A stretch of DNA of 64,000 nucleotides from Bacillus sp. DNRA2 (GCF_012843265.1 NZ_JABAIT010000007.1:114716-178715), one strand, 5' to 3'; shown: positions 36,125-45,347, numbered from the stretch's first letter. Numbers and translations are program-made. The notes: generated from the sequence alone by a model not told the origin.

Positions 36125-38932
36125 ATGGTTAATAAGTATGTTGTGGTGGATTTAGAAACAACCGGAAATTCACCAAAACGTGGCGATAAAATCATTCAAT
36201 TTGCAGCGGTTGTCATTGAAGATGGGAAAATTACAGAGCAGTATTCATCCCTGATTAATCCACAACAAAATATTCCAGTATTTATCGAGGAGTTAACGGG
36301 ATTGAATGACAGTATGGTTGTCAATGCTCCGCTATTTAGTGAAATAGCCGCAAAAGTAACGGATATTTTAGATGATGGATATTTTGTTGCCCATAATGTT
36401 TTATTCGATTTATCTTTTCTACAGGATGAGCTGTTAGAGGTTGGTTGTAAGGGGTTCTATGGTCCAGTGCTTGACACAGTTGAACTTGCTCGTATCTTGT
36501 ACCCAACAGCTGATAGTTATAAGCTAGGCGATTTAGCGAGGTCAGAAGGTCTAGAGCATGACAGACCCCATCAGGCTGATAGCGATGCTTATGTGACTGC
36601 AGAGCTTTTTCTCAAGCTCTTGGAACGCTTAAAAGCTTTACCACTTGTGACCTTAAGGCAACTATCAAAGTTGTCAGGAGGATTAAAAAGTGATATTCAA
36701 TTATTAATTGAAGAAATCATCACGAAAAAGCAGCAATCATTAGAGTATATTTCTCCACAGCTTGATATCGTTCGTGGGCTTGCAATTAAAAAATCTGATC
36801 ATCTGAGATATAAAACTGAACAAGGACAGCCAATAGGACTAGTTTATCCTGTTACTGAAACGGAGAAAGAAGAGCTGTTAAAAAACACATTTCCTGCTTA
36901 TGAAAAACGTTTGGGTCAATTTATGATGATGGACACAGTATATGAAGCATTGACATCTGAAAAGCATGCTGTGATAGAAGCAGGGACAGGAGTAGGGAAA
37001 TCGCTTGCCTATTTAATTCCAGCGGCAATCTATTCTTATGAAACAACTAGCAAAATCATTATTAGCACCCTTTCAACACAATTGCAGCATCAGCTTATCA
37101 CGAAGGATATTCCGCTATTAAATAACATTTATCCGAATACCATTAAGTCATGCATATTAAAGGGGCGCAGTCATTATCTTAGTTTGGCGAAATTCGAGAA
37201 ATCCCTCAAAGAGGTGGAAGATAATTACGATACACTGTTAACCAAGATGCAAATTTTGGTTTGGCTAACAGAGACCGATTCGGGTGATGTTGATGAATTG
37301 AACCTGTCAAGTGGCGGACATATTTTTTGGAATAAAATAAGAAATGATTATGACTTGTTTCTTAGTGACAAGCACTGGCAGGCATACGATTTTTATCAAA
37401 AGGCAAAGGATGAAGCTCTTGCTGCAAACTTAATTATTACGAACCATGCACTTCTCCTTGCTGACCTTGTTGCTGAAAAGGCTTTATTGCCAGATTACGA
37501 TTTTGCCATAATTGATGAGGGGCATCATTTTGAAAAGGCTGCTGGGAAACATTTTGGTGTCTCAATTGATTATTTATCCAGTCGGTTATTATTTAGTCAA
37601 ATCGGCACCCTCGAACAAAAGCAGTTACTATATCGCTTTGATCAGCTTCTTCACGCGCATAAGGCAACTCCGAAACGACATTCCATTGAAATCAACTCGC
37701 TAATGGGTGAGCTTATCTATGTAATGGATGAGTTTTTTAAAATTGTTGCGATTTTTGTTAAATCTAAACAGAGGCAACAAAAATCCGCTTCTAGTCGAGT
37801 CTCAATTAGAATAAAAGCAGATGAAGACGGAAAGGAATGGAGTGCGCTCCTGACAGAAGCTGAGCGATTTTCATTTTTATTAAAAGATGTAATTGAATAT
37901 TTTTCAGAATCGATTGCGACCTTTCAACTTATGGCAAAAAGCTTTTCAACTGAGCAAAAACAATTGTTGGAAGAAATTGCAACACTTATTCTCCAACTTA
38001 CGGAGTTTCGTGAAGTAATTAAAGCTGTCTTTTTCTCACCGACTCAAAGTCATGTGCGTTGGGTAGAACTCGACATGCGTTCCGTTCAAAATTCAACTAC
38101 CATTTATGCTTTTCCGGTCAATGTTGGTGATTATTTGCAACAACATTTTTTTGCTAAAAAGAAATCAGTCATTGTTACCTCGGCAACATTAACGGTAAAA
38201 AATAAGTTTGATTATATTGTGAGAGAACTTGGGATTAAGCAGGAAAAATGTTTATATCGATTGATCCCTTCGCCTTTTGATTATGAAACACAAGTTCAAT
38301 TAATCATTCCAGAGGACTTACCAGAAATCAATGTGGTTTCCCAGCAGGATTACGTAGTCGGGATAACCGAGCATATCATATCGATAGCTGAGGCTACAAA
38401 GGGACGGATGTTAATCCTGTTTACTGCTCATGATATGCTGAAACGGACCTATGATTTACTTCGTGAGAGTGGGTTTTTATCAGATTTTGCGATTATGGCT
38501 CAAGGTATTACAAGTGGCAGTCGTTCGCGATTAACCCGAAATTTTCAACGATTTGAAAAAGCGATTTTATTAGGTACTAGCAGTTTTTGGGAAGGGATAG
38601 ATATCCCAGGTGAAGACCTCTCGTGCTTAATTATTGTTAGGCTCCCTTTTTCACCACCAGACGAGCCAATAACGGAGGCTAAAAGTGAAATAATTAAGCA
38701 ATTAGGTGGCAATCCTTTTTCAGACTATAGCTTACCTGAAGCCGTCATTCGTTTTAAACAAGGTTTTGGAAGATTAATTAGAACCTCTACTGACAGGGGT
38801 GTCATTATTGTGTTTGATCGGCGAATTGTTACAACGAAATATGGAAGAGCGTTTTTACAATCGATTCCTAACGTAACCATGAGAAAATACTCACTCAATG
38901 AAATGGTTAAAGCGGTTAAAAGTTGGTTGTAA
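36125..38932 (+). CDS. dinG: DinG-type exonuclease-helicase
   Basis: A 935-residue protein. Residues 1-170 form a DEDDh 3'-5' exonuclease like DNA polymerase epsilon subunits (VVDLETTGNSPKRGDKIIQFAAV near the start, HRPHQADSDAY-like HDRPHQADSDAY near 155). The rest is an SF2 XPD-like ATPase with Walker A EAGTGVGKSLAYL, the DEGHH box, SATL and a final QGFGRLIRTSTDRG motif VI. The region that carries the Fe-S cysteines in XPD-type helicases reads KGRSHYLSLAKF, with no cysteine, so this is the cluster-free Bacillus type. Role: DNA metabolism, exact substrate uncertain. Confidence 0.92.
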   Translation: MVNKYVVVDLETTGNSPKRGDKIIQFAAVVIEDGKITEQYSSLINPQQNIPVFIEELTGLNDSMVVNAPLFSEIAAKVTDILDDGYFVAHNVLFDLSFLQDELLEVGCKGFYGPVLDTVELARILYPTADSYKLGDLARSEGLEHDRPHQADSDAYVTAELFLKLLERLKALPLVTLRQLSKLSGGLKSDIQLLIEEIITKKQQSLEYISPQLDIVRGLAIKKSDHLRYKTEQGQPIGLVYPVTETEKEELLKNTFPAYEKRLGQFMMMDTVYEALTSEKHAVIEAGTGVGKSLAYLIPAAIYSYETTSKIIISTLSTQLQHQLITKDIPLLNNIYPNTIKSCILKGRSHYLSLAKFEKSLKEVEDNYDTLLTKMQILVWLTETDSGDVDELNLSSGGHIFWNKIRNDYDLFLSDKHWQAYDFYQKAKDEALAANLIITNHALLLADLVAEKALLPDYDFAIIDEGHHFEKAAGKHFGVSIDYLSSRLLFSQIGTLEQKQLLYRFDQLLHAHKATPKRHSIEINSLMGELIYVMDEFFKIVAIFVKSKQRQQKSASSRVSIRIKADEDGKEWSALLTEAERFSFLLKDVIEYFSESIATFQLMAKSFSTEQKQLLEEIATLILQLTEFREVIKAVFFSPTQSHVRWVELDMRSVQNSTTIYAFPVNVGDYLQQHFFAKKKSVIVTSATLTVKNKFDYIVRELGIKQEKCLYRLIPSPFDYETQVQLIIPEDLPEINVVSQQDYVVGITEHIISIAEATKGRMLILFTAHDMLKRTYDLLRESGFLSDFAIMAQGITSGSRSRLTRNFQRFEKAILLGTSSFWEGIDIPGEDLSCLIIVRLPFSPPDEPITEAKSEIIKQLGGNPFSDYSLPEAVIRFKQGFGRLIRTSTDRGVIIVFDRRIVTTKYGRAFLQSIPNVTMRKYSLNEMVKAVKSWL

Positions 38933-39008
38933 ATTTTTAGTATCGACTGGTAATAATATCTCGTGAATGACACACGATATAGCTAACGTTACTTTTGGAG
39001 GAAAACAA

Positions 39009-39842
39009 ATGAAGTGGCTACTCGTGCCGTTCCTATTTTTTACGCATTGGTACTATACCCCGTTGGAATCACCGTCTAATCCGGTTGAGATTAACAGCAT
39101 TGATTTAAATTTAAAAAAGACTGAATTAGCGATGACTTTTTTCTCATTATCAGATGGTGAAGCTGCGTTAATCCAGCATCCAAACGGCAAAAGTGTTTTA
39201 ATCAATTCAGGTGGCCGAGATACAAAGCAGGAATTAATCAATTTGCTAAATCTGTATCATGTTAAACAAATTGATACAGTACTATTAACAAGTGATAAAG
39301 ACTGCTGTGTGAAAAATCTCAATTGGATGATTGAGCAATTTTCAGTGCGATCTTTAATCAGTGGGAGAAGTGTGGCACAAGCGCTCCAACATGCGGATGT
39401 AACAGACCAAGCAATGAATGTTCAGGCATTAAATACAGGAGAACAATGGGAGGTTCTTCCAGGTGTGGTGGTAAAGGTAATACAGGACAATGAAGGAATG
39501 GATCTTGTGATTACTTTTCTCAACCAGCGAATTCTCTGGTTAAATCAATCAAATCTTGATCCGAAAACATACCTTCCAGAAGGAGAAGCGACTCCAACTA
39601 CAATTGTGAAGCTCCCTGGCAGATTATCAGAAGAGTTTGTTTCTGATGAAATAATGAAGAAGCTCGATCCACAAATGGCTTTCTTTTTCCCAGAAAATCG
39701 TGGAGAAATAAATAATGATTTGCTTGAGCAACTTCATCATTCCTGGGTTAGAGTCTTTCATAATCATGATAAGGGAGCAATAACGGTAAAATTTACTGAG
39801 AATAATTATGAAATTCTGAAAATCACAGATGAAAAAAAATAG
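39009..39842 (+). CDS. Secreted ComEC-like metallo-beta-lactamase-fold protein lacking the metal site
   Basis: The protein has 277 residues from ATG 39009 (ribosome site TTGGAGGAAA). An N-terminal hydrophobic stretch (MKWLLVPFLFFTHWYY) suggests export. Residues 40-120 follow the C-terminal hydrolase domain of ComEC/Rec2 (FFSLSDGEAALIQHPNGKSV, INSGGR, IDTVLLTS), but the metal motif T-H-P-D-A-D-H reads TSDKDCC (94-100). The second motif, K-V-P-H-H-G-S, reads KLPGRLS. It therefore appears catalytically dead or repurposed. In B. subtilis this slot between dinG and ypmB holds ypmA, which I do not find here. Function unknown. Confidence 0.72.
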   Translation: MKWLLVPFLFFTHWYYTPLESPSNPVEINSIDLNLKKTELAMTFFSLSDGEAALIQHPNGKSVLINSGGRDTKQELINLLNLYHVKQIDTVLLTSDKDCCVKNLNWMIEQFSVRSLISGRSVAQALQHADVTDQAMNVQALNTGEQWEVLPGVVVKVIQDNEGMDLVITFLNQRILWLNQSNLDPKTYLPEGEATPTTIVKLPGRLSEEFVSDEIMKKLDPQMAFFFPENRGEINNDLLEQLHHSWVRVFHNHDKGAITVKFTENNYEILKITDEKK

Positions 39843-39865
39843 CTGCGCGAATGTTTTGCGCAGCA
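39843..39865. terminator. Stem-loop after the ComEC-like gene
   Basis: GCTGCGC pairs with GCGCAGC. No T run follows on the plus strand, while eight A precede it, so it would act better as a terminator on the minus strand, where no gene is seen. Confidence 0.4.
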
Positions 39866-40031
39866 AAATGCGTGTGTAGGCTAGAAAAAATTTATCGTAA
39901 ATTTGTTCAAAAAATATACTAGAGTGGTCACTGACTGCTATAATAGGTGAGTATCTTAACATTATGTTACCCAAAATGAACGGGTCTATAATTGCCAAAA
40001 ATTATATATTGTACATAGAGAAGTGATAAAG

Positions 40032-40505
40032 ATGAAAAAATGGATTTTTACAGGGATTGGAATCATTTTATTTGTGATTGCCTTTTTCTCATTTGTGTAT
40101 TTACGGTCGGTAAAGCCATTGGGAACAGCTGAAGAAAAGGCGATTGGTGCAGCAAAGAAAGAAGTCAAGCTATCAAAAATAACTGACGTCCAAATTTACA
40201 ACGGAAACGAAACGTATTATATATTACGTGCGAAGGACAGTAAAAATCAAGATGTCATCGCCTGGATCTCCGCAAAAAATAATGATGTGGTTGTTAAGAA
40301 AGCAAAAGAAGGAATAACCCAACAGCAAGCCGTTAATAAATTATTGCAAGAAAAAGACCCAAAGGAAATCATTTCGGTCAAATTAGCAATGATAAAAAAA
40401 CGACAATGTTGGGAAATATATTACATTTCTCGTAATAATCTGATAAATTATTACTATGTGGATTTTGAGACAGGTGAATGGCTGCGAAAAATCGAGAACA
40501 TGTAA
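40032..40505 (+). CDS. ypmB: YpmB, PepSY-domain membrane-anchored protein
   Basis: A 157-residue protein with one N-terminal membrane anchor (MKKWIFTGIGIILFVIAFFS) and an extracytoplasmic body of two PepSY-like alpha/beta repeats (AEEKAIGAAKKEVKLSKITD and ITQQQAVNKLLQEKDPKE). PepSY domains are often thought to restrain proteases; no direct evidence exists here. The start is ATG 40032 with a weak site; a GTG three codons upstream is possible. It lies 23 bases before aspB, matching the ypmB-aspB order of B. subtilis. Confidence 0.85.
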   Translation: MKKWIFTGIGIILFVIAFFSFVYLRSVKPLGTAEEKAIGAAKKEVKLSKITDVQIYNGNETYYILRAKDSKNQDVIAWISAKNNDVVVKKAKEGITQQQAVNKLLQEKDPKEIISVKLAMIKKRQCWEIYYISRNNLINYYYVDFETGEWLRKIENM

Positions 40506-40528
40506 GAATAAAAAGGAGTGCTAGGAGA

Positions 40529-41719
40529 ATGGAGCTACAATTAGCAAATAGGGTCAAATCATTAACACCATCAACGACTCTTGCTATTACTGCTAAAGCA
40601 AAAGAACTAAAATCACAAGGATTAGATGTGATTGGATTAGGCGCAGGAGAGCCAGATTTTAATACCCCGCAGCACATTATTGATGCGGCTGTTCAGTCAA
40701 TGAATGAAGGTCAAACAAAATATACACCAGCTGCAGGTTTGCCAGCTTTAAAAAATGAAATCATTAAAAAGTTTAAACAAGATCAAGGTATCGATTATAC
40801 AGCTAACCAAATTATCGTTGGCAGTGGTGCTAAACATGTACTTTATACACTTTTCCAAGTGTTATTAAACGATGGTGATGAGGTTGTCATCCCTACACCA
40901 TATTGGGTAAGTTATCCCGAGCAAGTGAAATTAGCTGGAGGCGTACCTGTCTATGTTGAAGGTTTAGAGGAAAATGACTACAAAATCACTCCTGACCAGT
41001 TAAAACAAGTCATTACAGACAAAACAAAGGCTGTTATTATTAATTCTCCAAGTAACCCTACTGGGATGCTATACAGTGAACAAGAATTGTTGGCACTTGG
41101 TGAAGTCTGCTTGAATGAAAACATCTTAATCGTATCTGATGAAATTTATGAAAAGCTTGTATACGGGAATGATAAGCATGTATCAATTGCCGAGCTTTCA
41201 CCAGAGCTTAAAGAGCAGACGATTATCATCAATGGTGTGTCTAAGTCACATTCAATGACTGGTTGGCGCATTGGTTATGCTGCAGGTAATAAAGAGTTGA
41301 TTGCGGCAATGACTAACCTAGCAAGTCATTCAACATCCAACCCGACGACAACAGCGCAATATGGTGCAATCGCAGCATACGCAGGTTCCCAGGATGCTGT
41401 TGAAGAAATGAGACAAGCATTTGAGAGTCGATTAAATATTATCTATACTAAATTGATTGAAATTCCTGGTTTCACATGTATAAAACCTCAAGGAGCATTC
41501 TATTTATTTCCAAATGTGAAGAAGGCTGTTGAGTTAACTGGTTATGCTAATGTTGACGATTTTTCGACAGCTTTACTCGAGGAAGCATTGGTTGCTGTTA
41601 TTCCAGGTTCCGGTTTCGGGGCACCAGATAACATCCGCTTATCTTATGCGACCTCACTAGAGCTATTAGAAGCAGCTGTAGAGCGCATCCACAAATTTGT
41701 GGAAAGCAAAATAAAATAA
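40529..41719 (+). CDS. aspB: Aspartate aminotransferase (class I, PLP-dependent)
   Basis: A 396-residue enzyme interconverting aspartate and oxaloacetate. The PLP lysine is in NGVSKSHSMTGWRIGYAAG, with NSPSNPTG, the GAGEPDFNTP substrate loop and DEIYEKLVY. ATG 40529 follows AGGAGTG at 10 bases; an upstream in-frame ATG at 40478 lies within ypmB and is rejected. Gene order aspB-asnS is conserved: its product feeds aspartate to asparagine synthesis and, through oxaloacetate, to central metabolism. Confidence 0.95.
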   Translation: MELQLANRVKSLTPSTTLAITAKAKELKSQGLDVIGLGAGEPDFNTPQHIIDAAVQSMNEGQTKYTPAAGLPALKNEIIKKFKQDQGIDYTANQIIVGSGAKHVLYTLFQVLLNDGDEVVIPTPYWVSYPEQVKLAGGVPVYVEGLEENDYKITPDQLKQVITDKTKAVIINSPSNPTGMLYSEQELLALGEVCLNENILIVSDEIYEKLVYGNDKHVSIAELSPELKEQTIIINGVSKSHSMTGWRIGYAAGNKELIAAMTNLASHSTSNPTTTAQYGAIAAYAGSQDAVEEMRQAFESRLNIIYTKLIEIPGFTCIKPQGAFYLFPNVKKAVELTGYANVDDFSTALLEEALVAVIPGSGFGAPDNIRLSYATSLELLEAAVERIHKFVESKIK

Positions 41720-41730
41720 TAAAGTATTGT

Positions 41731-41761
41731 AAAAGGGATCAGAGAAATCTGTCCCTTTTTT
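41731..41761 (+). terminator. Intrinsic terminator after aspB
   Basis: AAAAGGGATCAGA pairs with TCTGTCCCTTTT around GAAA, followed by further T. Confidence 0.92.
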
Positions 41762-41786
41762 GCATATTTTCCTCAGGTTTCGGATA

Positions 41787-41816
41787 TTGATTATAAAAGG
41801 CAGTAAAAGGTATAAT
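41787..41816 (+). promoter_or_regulatory. Sigma-A promoter of asnS
   Basis: TTGATT (41787-41792), 18-base spacer, TATAAT (41811-41816), 52 bases before the asnS start. The leader is too short for a T-box. Confidence 0.68.
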
Positions 41817-41867
41817 AAACTCTGGTACATATTTCTAGTTTCGTATTGTTTTTGGAGGGACATAACT

Positions 41868-43163
41868 ATGATTAAAACAACGATTTCAGAAGTCCATAAA
41901 CACGTTGATCAAGAAGTAAGAATCGGCGCTTGGTTAGCTAACAAGCGTTCAAGTGGGAAAATTGCCTTTCTTCAGCTTCGCGATGGTACAGGCTTCATCC
42001 AAGGAGTTGTCGTAAAAAGCGAAGTGCCAGAGGAAATGTTTCAACAAGCGAAGGCTATCACCCAGGAAACGTCCATGTATGTTACTGGAAAAGTGACGAA
42101 AGATGAGCGTTCGCCAATTGGGTTCGAATTACAAATAACAGGAATTGAAGTCTTACATCCTGCTGTTGACTACCCAATTACGCCGAAAGAGCACGGTACC
42201 GAATTTTTAATGGATCATCGTCATTTATGGCTACGCTCCCGTCGCCAACATGCTGTGATGAAAATTCGGAATGAAATTATTCGAGCTACCTATGAATTTT
42301 TTAATGATAAGGGCTTTACAAAGGTGGATCCGCCAATTTTAACTGGAAGTGCCCCTGAAGGCACGACTGAACTATTTGCGACTAAGTATTTTGATGAAGA
42401 TGCATATTTATCGCAAAGCGGTCAGCTTTATATGGAAGCTGCCGCAATGGCACTAGGAAAAGTATTTTCATTTGGACCGACCTTTCGTGCTGAAAAGTCA
42501 AAAACACGCCGCCACTTAATCGAATTTTGGATGATTGAACCGGAAATGGCTTTTGTCGAGTTTGAAGAAAATCTTCAAGTTCAGGAGCAATACGTGTCGT
42601 ATATTGTTCAATCAGTCTTAAAAAACTGTGTCGTCGAGTTAAAAACTCTGGGCCGAGATACTTCTAAGCTAGAGCAGATCACAGCACCTTTTCCAAGAAT
42701 TAGCTATGATGATGCGATTAAATTCTTACAGGAAAAGGGCTTTGATGATATCCAGTGGGGAGATGATTTTGGTGCTCCGCATGAAACAGCGATTGCGGAA
42801 AGCTATGATAAACCAGTTTTTATCACTCACTATCCTACAACGCTTAAACCGTTCTACATGCAGCCGCATCCTGAACGTGAAGATGTAGTTCTGTGCGCTG
42901 ATTTAATCGCTCCTGAGGGCTATGGAGAGATTATTGGAGGCTCTGAGCGGATTCATGATTTCTCATTTTTAGAAAAACGAATGAAAGAGCATCAATTGAG
43001 TTCAGATGCTTATAAATGGTATTTAGAGTTACGTCAATTTGGCTCTGTTCCACACTCTGGTTTCGGACTTGGCTTAGAACGGACTGTCGCTTGGATTAGC
43101 GGTGTTGAGCATGTTCGTGAGACCATTCCATTCCCGCGTTTGTTAAATCGATTATATCCGTAA
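41868..43163 (+). CDS. asnS: Asparaginyl-tRNA synthetase
   Basis: A 431-residue class IIb synthetase. The N-terminal OB-fold binds the anticodon ([24 protein letters not shown], described in part: [15 protein letters not shown]). The catalytic core has motif 2 [20 protein letters not shown] (20 residues) and motif 3 [16 protein letters not shown] 41868 follows TTTGGAGGGA; the frame is open for 36 codons further upstream but that part covers the promoter and is not conserved. A terminator follows. Confidence 0.96.
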   Translation: MIKTTISEVHKHVDQEVRIGAWLANKRSSGKIAFLQLRDGTGFIQGVVVKSEVPEEMFQQAKAITQETSMYVTGKVTKDERSPIGFELQITGIEVLHPAVDYPITPKEHGTEFLMDHRHLWLRSRRQHAVMKIRNEIIRATYEFFNDKGFTKVDPPILTGSAPEGTTELFATKYFDEDAYLSQSGQLYMEAAAMALGKVFSFGPTFRAEKSKTRRHLIEFWMIEPEMAFVEFEENLQVQEQYVSYIVQSVLKNCVVELKTLGRDTSKLEQITAPFPRISYDDAIKFLQEKGFDDIQWGDDFGAPHETAIAESYDKPVFITHYPTTLKPFYMQPHPEREDVVLCADLIAPEGYGEIIGGSERIHDFSFLEKRMKEHQLSSDAYKWYLELRQFGSVPHSGFGLGLERTVAWISGVEHVRETIPFPRLLNRLYP

Positions 43164-43178
43164 CTGTATACCACTAAG

Positions 43179-43209
43179 CAGGTTGTCAGCGTTGACAACC
43201 TGTTTTTTG
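43179..43209 (+). terminator. Intrinsic terminator after asnS
   Basis: CAGGTTGTCA (43179-43188) pairs with TGACAACCTG (43193-43202), then a T run. Confidence 0.93.
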
Positions 43210-43286
43210 TCCTTAATTGGTATTATTTTAGTAAGTCTTACTTGGTAAACATGTTCATGCTATACTTATAAAGAGGTGTCATATAA

Positions 43287-43982
43287 ATGAACAATTCCAC
43301 GATGTTAGCATGGATAAAAAGCGGCAACTTTTCAATGCCGGCTACCCTGCTTACTCATTATAAAAAATTGAATCTGTCAGATCAGGAAATGATCTTAATC
43401 ATGCATTTGCTTTACTTCAGCGATAGAGGAAATTTCTTTCCAACTCCGATGGAATTAGCTGAGAGGATGACAGGTGATTGCTCAACGATTTTAAGAAAGT
43501 TGATCCAAAAAGGCTTTATCGATATAAAAGAGGGATTTTCCGATCAAGGAATTCGCTATGAGATGTACTCGTTAGATTCCTTATGGGATAAGCTTATTAA
43601 TCAGATTCAGGTTATGCAAACGGTGCAAGAAACAGAAAAGCACGAACAGCAAGAAACTGATTTATATAGCTGTTTTGAGATGGAATTTGGTCGACCATTA
43701 TCACCATTTGAATGTGAGTCCTTGGCAATGTGGCTTGATGACGATGGGCATGAGCCGGTAATTATAAAAGCAGCTCTCAAAGAAGCGGTAATATCCGGAA
43801 AACTTAATTTCCGATATATCGACCGAATTTTGTTTGAATGGAAGAAAAATGGGATAAAAACGATTGAACAGGCGAAGAACTACAGCCGAAAATTTCGGCA
43901 GAATCAACAATACCAACAGCAAAGAGAACAAACTACAGAGAAGCCTGGCTCGGTACCATTTTATAATTGGCTTGAGCAATAG
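43287..43982 (+). CDS. dnaD: DNA replication initiation protein DnaD
   Basis: A 231-residue protein. The N-terminal winged-helix domain (SDQEMILIMHLLYFSDRGN, then TPMELAERM) and the C-terminal DnaB_2/YxDIxxxW-type domain (FGRPLSPFECESLAMWLDDD, RYIDRILFEWKKNGI) are both present. A Gln-rich tail ends it. DnaD works with DnaB to load the replicative helicase at the origin and at PriA-restart sites. ATG 43287 follows AAGAGGTGTC. The gene is bounded by terminators on both sides, so it is transcribed alone here. Confidence 0.95.
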   Translation: MNNSTMLAWIKSGNFSMPATLLTHYKKLNLSDQEMILIMHLLYFSDRGNFFPTPMELAERMTGDCSTILRKLIQKGFIDIKEGFSDQGIRYEMYSLDSLWDKLINQIQVMQTVQETEKHEQQETDLYSCFEMEFGRPLSPFECESLAMWLDDDGHEPVIIKAALKEAVISGKLNFRYIDRILFEWKKNGIKTIEQAKNYSRKFRQNQQYQQQREQTTEKPGSVPFYNWLEQ

Positions 43983-43990
43983 TTCGAGAT

Positions 43991-44025
43991 GCGAGAGAAC
44001 CAAATTCTCTCGCTCTTTGTTTTTT
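43991..44025 (+). terminator. Intrinsic terminator after dnaD
   Basis: GCGAGAGAA (43991-43999) pairs with TTCTCTCGC (44005-44013), followed by a T-rich run. Confidence 0.9.
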
Positions 44026-44030
44026 AAAAA

Positions 44031-44218
44031 AGGCTGTGTTAAAGCAAAATGTTGTTTTTATGCAAGTTGATTGGAGTGGAAGGCGCGAAGACTCCTGCGG
44101 GAGCAGCGGGACAGGTGAGACCCCACAGGCGCTAAAGCGCCGAGGAGGCTCACCGCCCGCCCCGCGGAAAGCGAAGCGCCTGTAACGGAAATCAACAATC
44201 ACGTTTGACACTGCCTAA
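44031..44218 (+). repeat. Interspersed repeat A, copy 3
   Basis: Nearly identical to copy 1 across about 188 bases, in the same orientation. The hairpin arms read CCTGCGGG and CCCACAGG, giving one C/A mismatch, and GGCGCTAAAGCGCC is intact. It lies right after the dnaD terminator and ends 23 bases before the nth start, just upstream of its ribosome site. Confidence 0.9.
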
Positions 44219-44241
44219 GAGTAAAAAGGAAGGGGAGAAAC

Positions 44242-44901
44242 ATGTTAACGAAACAACAAATCCGTTTATGTCTAGATAAAATGGGTGAAATGTTTCCAGA
44301 GGCTCATTGCGAACTGGTACATTCCAATCCGTTTGAATTAGTCATTGCCGTTGCGTTATCAGCACAATGTACTGACGTCCTAGTTAATAAAGTAACCAAA
44401 GAACTTTTTCAAAAATATAAAACACCTGAGGATTATTTAAGTGTTTCGCTCGAGGAATTGCAAAATGATATACGGTCTATTGGCCTTTATCGAAATAAGG
44501 CAAAGAACATTCAAAAGCTTTGCGTGATGCTATTAGACGAGTATGATGGAGAAGTCCCAACAGAGCGGGATGAGTTAATGAGGCTGCCAGGAGTGGGCCG
44601 GAAAACAGCGAATGTGGTTGTTTCTGTTGCGTTCGGGGTGTCGGCAATTGCAGTCGATACCCATGTGGAGCGGGTCAGTAAGCGTCTAGGTTTTTGTCGG
44701 TGGAAGGATACAGTGTTAGAGGTTGAAAATATGCTAATGAAAAAAGTGCCAATCAATGAATGGTCTGTTACCCATCACCGGATGATTTTCTTTGGCAGGT
44801 ACCATTGCAAAGCACAAAATCCACAATGCCAAGTTTGTCCGCTACTAGATGTCTGCCGAGAGGGTCAGAAGCGTATGAAAAAGGACGTGGTGAAGCAATG
44901 A
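44242..44901 (+). CDS. nth: Endonuclease III (DNA glycosylase/AP lyase)
   Basis: A 219-residue base-excision repair enzyme acting on oxidised pyrimidines. The helix-hairpin-helix LPGVGRKTANVV carries catalytic Lys121, and Asp139 lies in AVDTHVERV. The [4Fe-4S] motif C-x6-C-x2-C-x5-C is seen in CKAQNPQCQVCPLLDVC near the end. ATG 44242 follows GGAAGGGGAG. Repeat A lies immediately upstream, so any promoter must be inside or upstream of that repeat. The stop overlaps ypoC (ATGA). Confidence 0.96.
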   Translation: MLTKQQIRLCLDKMGEMFPEAHCELVHSNPFELVIAVALSAQCTDVLVNKVTKELFQKYKTPEDYLSVSLEELQNDIRSIGLYRNKAKNIQKLCVMLLDEYDGEVPTERDELMRLPGVGRKTANVVVSVAFGVSAIAVDTHVERVSKRLGFCRWKDTVLEVENMLMKKVPINEWSVTHHRMIFFGRYHCKAQNPQCQVCPLLDVCREGQKRMKKDVVKQ

Positions 44902-45275
44902 ATTTATCAAAGCCATGGCTTGAGGAAGACAAGTATATTCCTCAATTACTTCAGGAATGGAAAAGCTTAGAAATTGAAATTAAGACATTATTTGCAAATC
45001 GACAAAATGATGCTGTTTTATTGCCAATGAAGCAAGGGATTGATTTACTTATCCGATTCGTATTTTGGTCTAATAAGCTTCCAGTGGTTAAGCTAGAAGA
45101 GGCGGATATCGACGGCTTATTAATTAAACCTGTTAACTTTATGGAAAGAATACAATTCTTAATGCTACGTCCCAATTTATATCCGTCGTTTAGACAATTA
45201 ACCGAATTGTTTTCTGAGCAGGAAAAGCAGTATTCAAAATACCTTGCAATTGAGGAGACAAAAAGAAAGAAATAA
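44898..45275 (+). CDS. ypoC: YpoC family protein
   Basis: A 125-residue soluble protein starting MNLSKPWLEEDKYIPQLL, coupled to nth by an ATGA overlap at 44898-44901. Its size and position between nth and ponA identify YpoC. Its function is unknown. A much longer open frame from 44760 reads through nth in another frame and is a shadow. A segment KPVNFMERIQFLMLRPNLYPSF is its most distinctive part (quoted only as ERIQFLMLRPNLYPSF). Confidence 0.82.
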   Translation: MNLSKPWLEEDKYIPQLLQEWKSLEIEIKTLFANRQNDAVLLPMKQGIDLLIRFVFWSNKLPVVKLEEADIDGLLIKPVNFMERIQFLMLRPNLYPSFRQLTELFSEQEKQYSKYLAIEETKRKK

Positions 45276-45279
45276 ACTC

Positions 45280-45332
45280 AATATAGCAAAAGAGGATGAA
45301 TCCAATTGGGGTTCATCCTCTTTTGCTATATT
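45280..45332. terminator. Strong bidirectional terminator between ypoC and ponA
   Basis: A 19-base perfect stem joins 45282-45300 with 45312-45330. It begins TATAGCAAAAGAGG and has A and T tracts suitable for both strands. Confidence 0.93.
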
Positions 45333-45347
45333 AGAATTACATCGTGA

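Noticed and set aside
41760..41867. 36-codon N-terminal extension of asnS
   Set aside because: It covers the aspB terminator tail and a clear TTGATT/TATAAT promoter, and lacks AsnS similarity.
41762..41867. T-box leader for asnS
   Set aside because: Only about 100 bases separate the preceding terminator from the start, and no specifier or T-box sequence is visible.
44760..44897. Longer version of ypoC starting inside nth
   Set aside because: The extra residues are nth sequence in another frame; the ATGA-coupled start at 44898 is typical for this gene pair.
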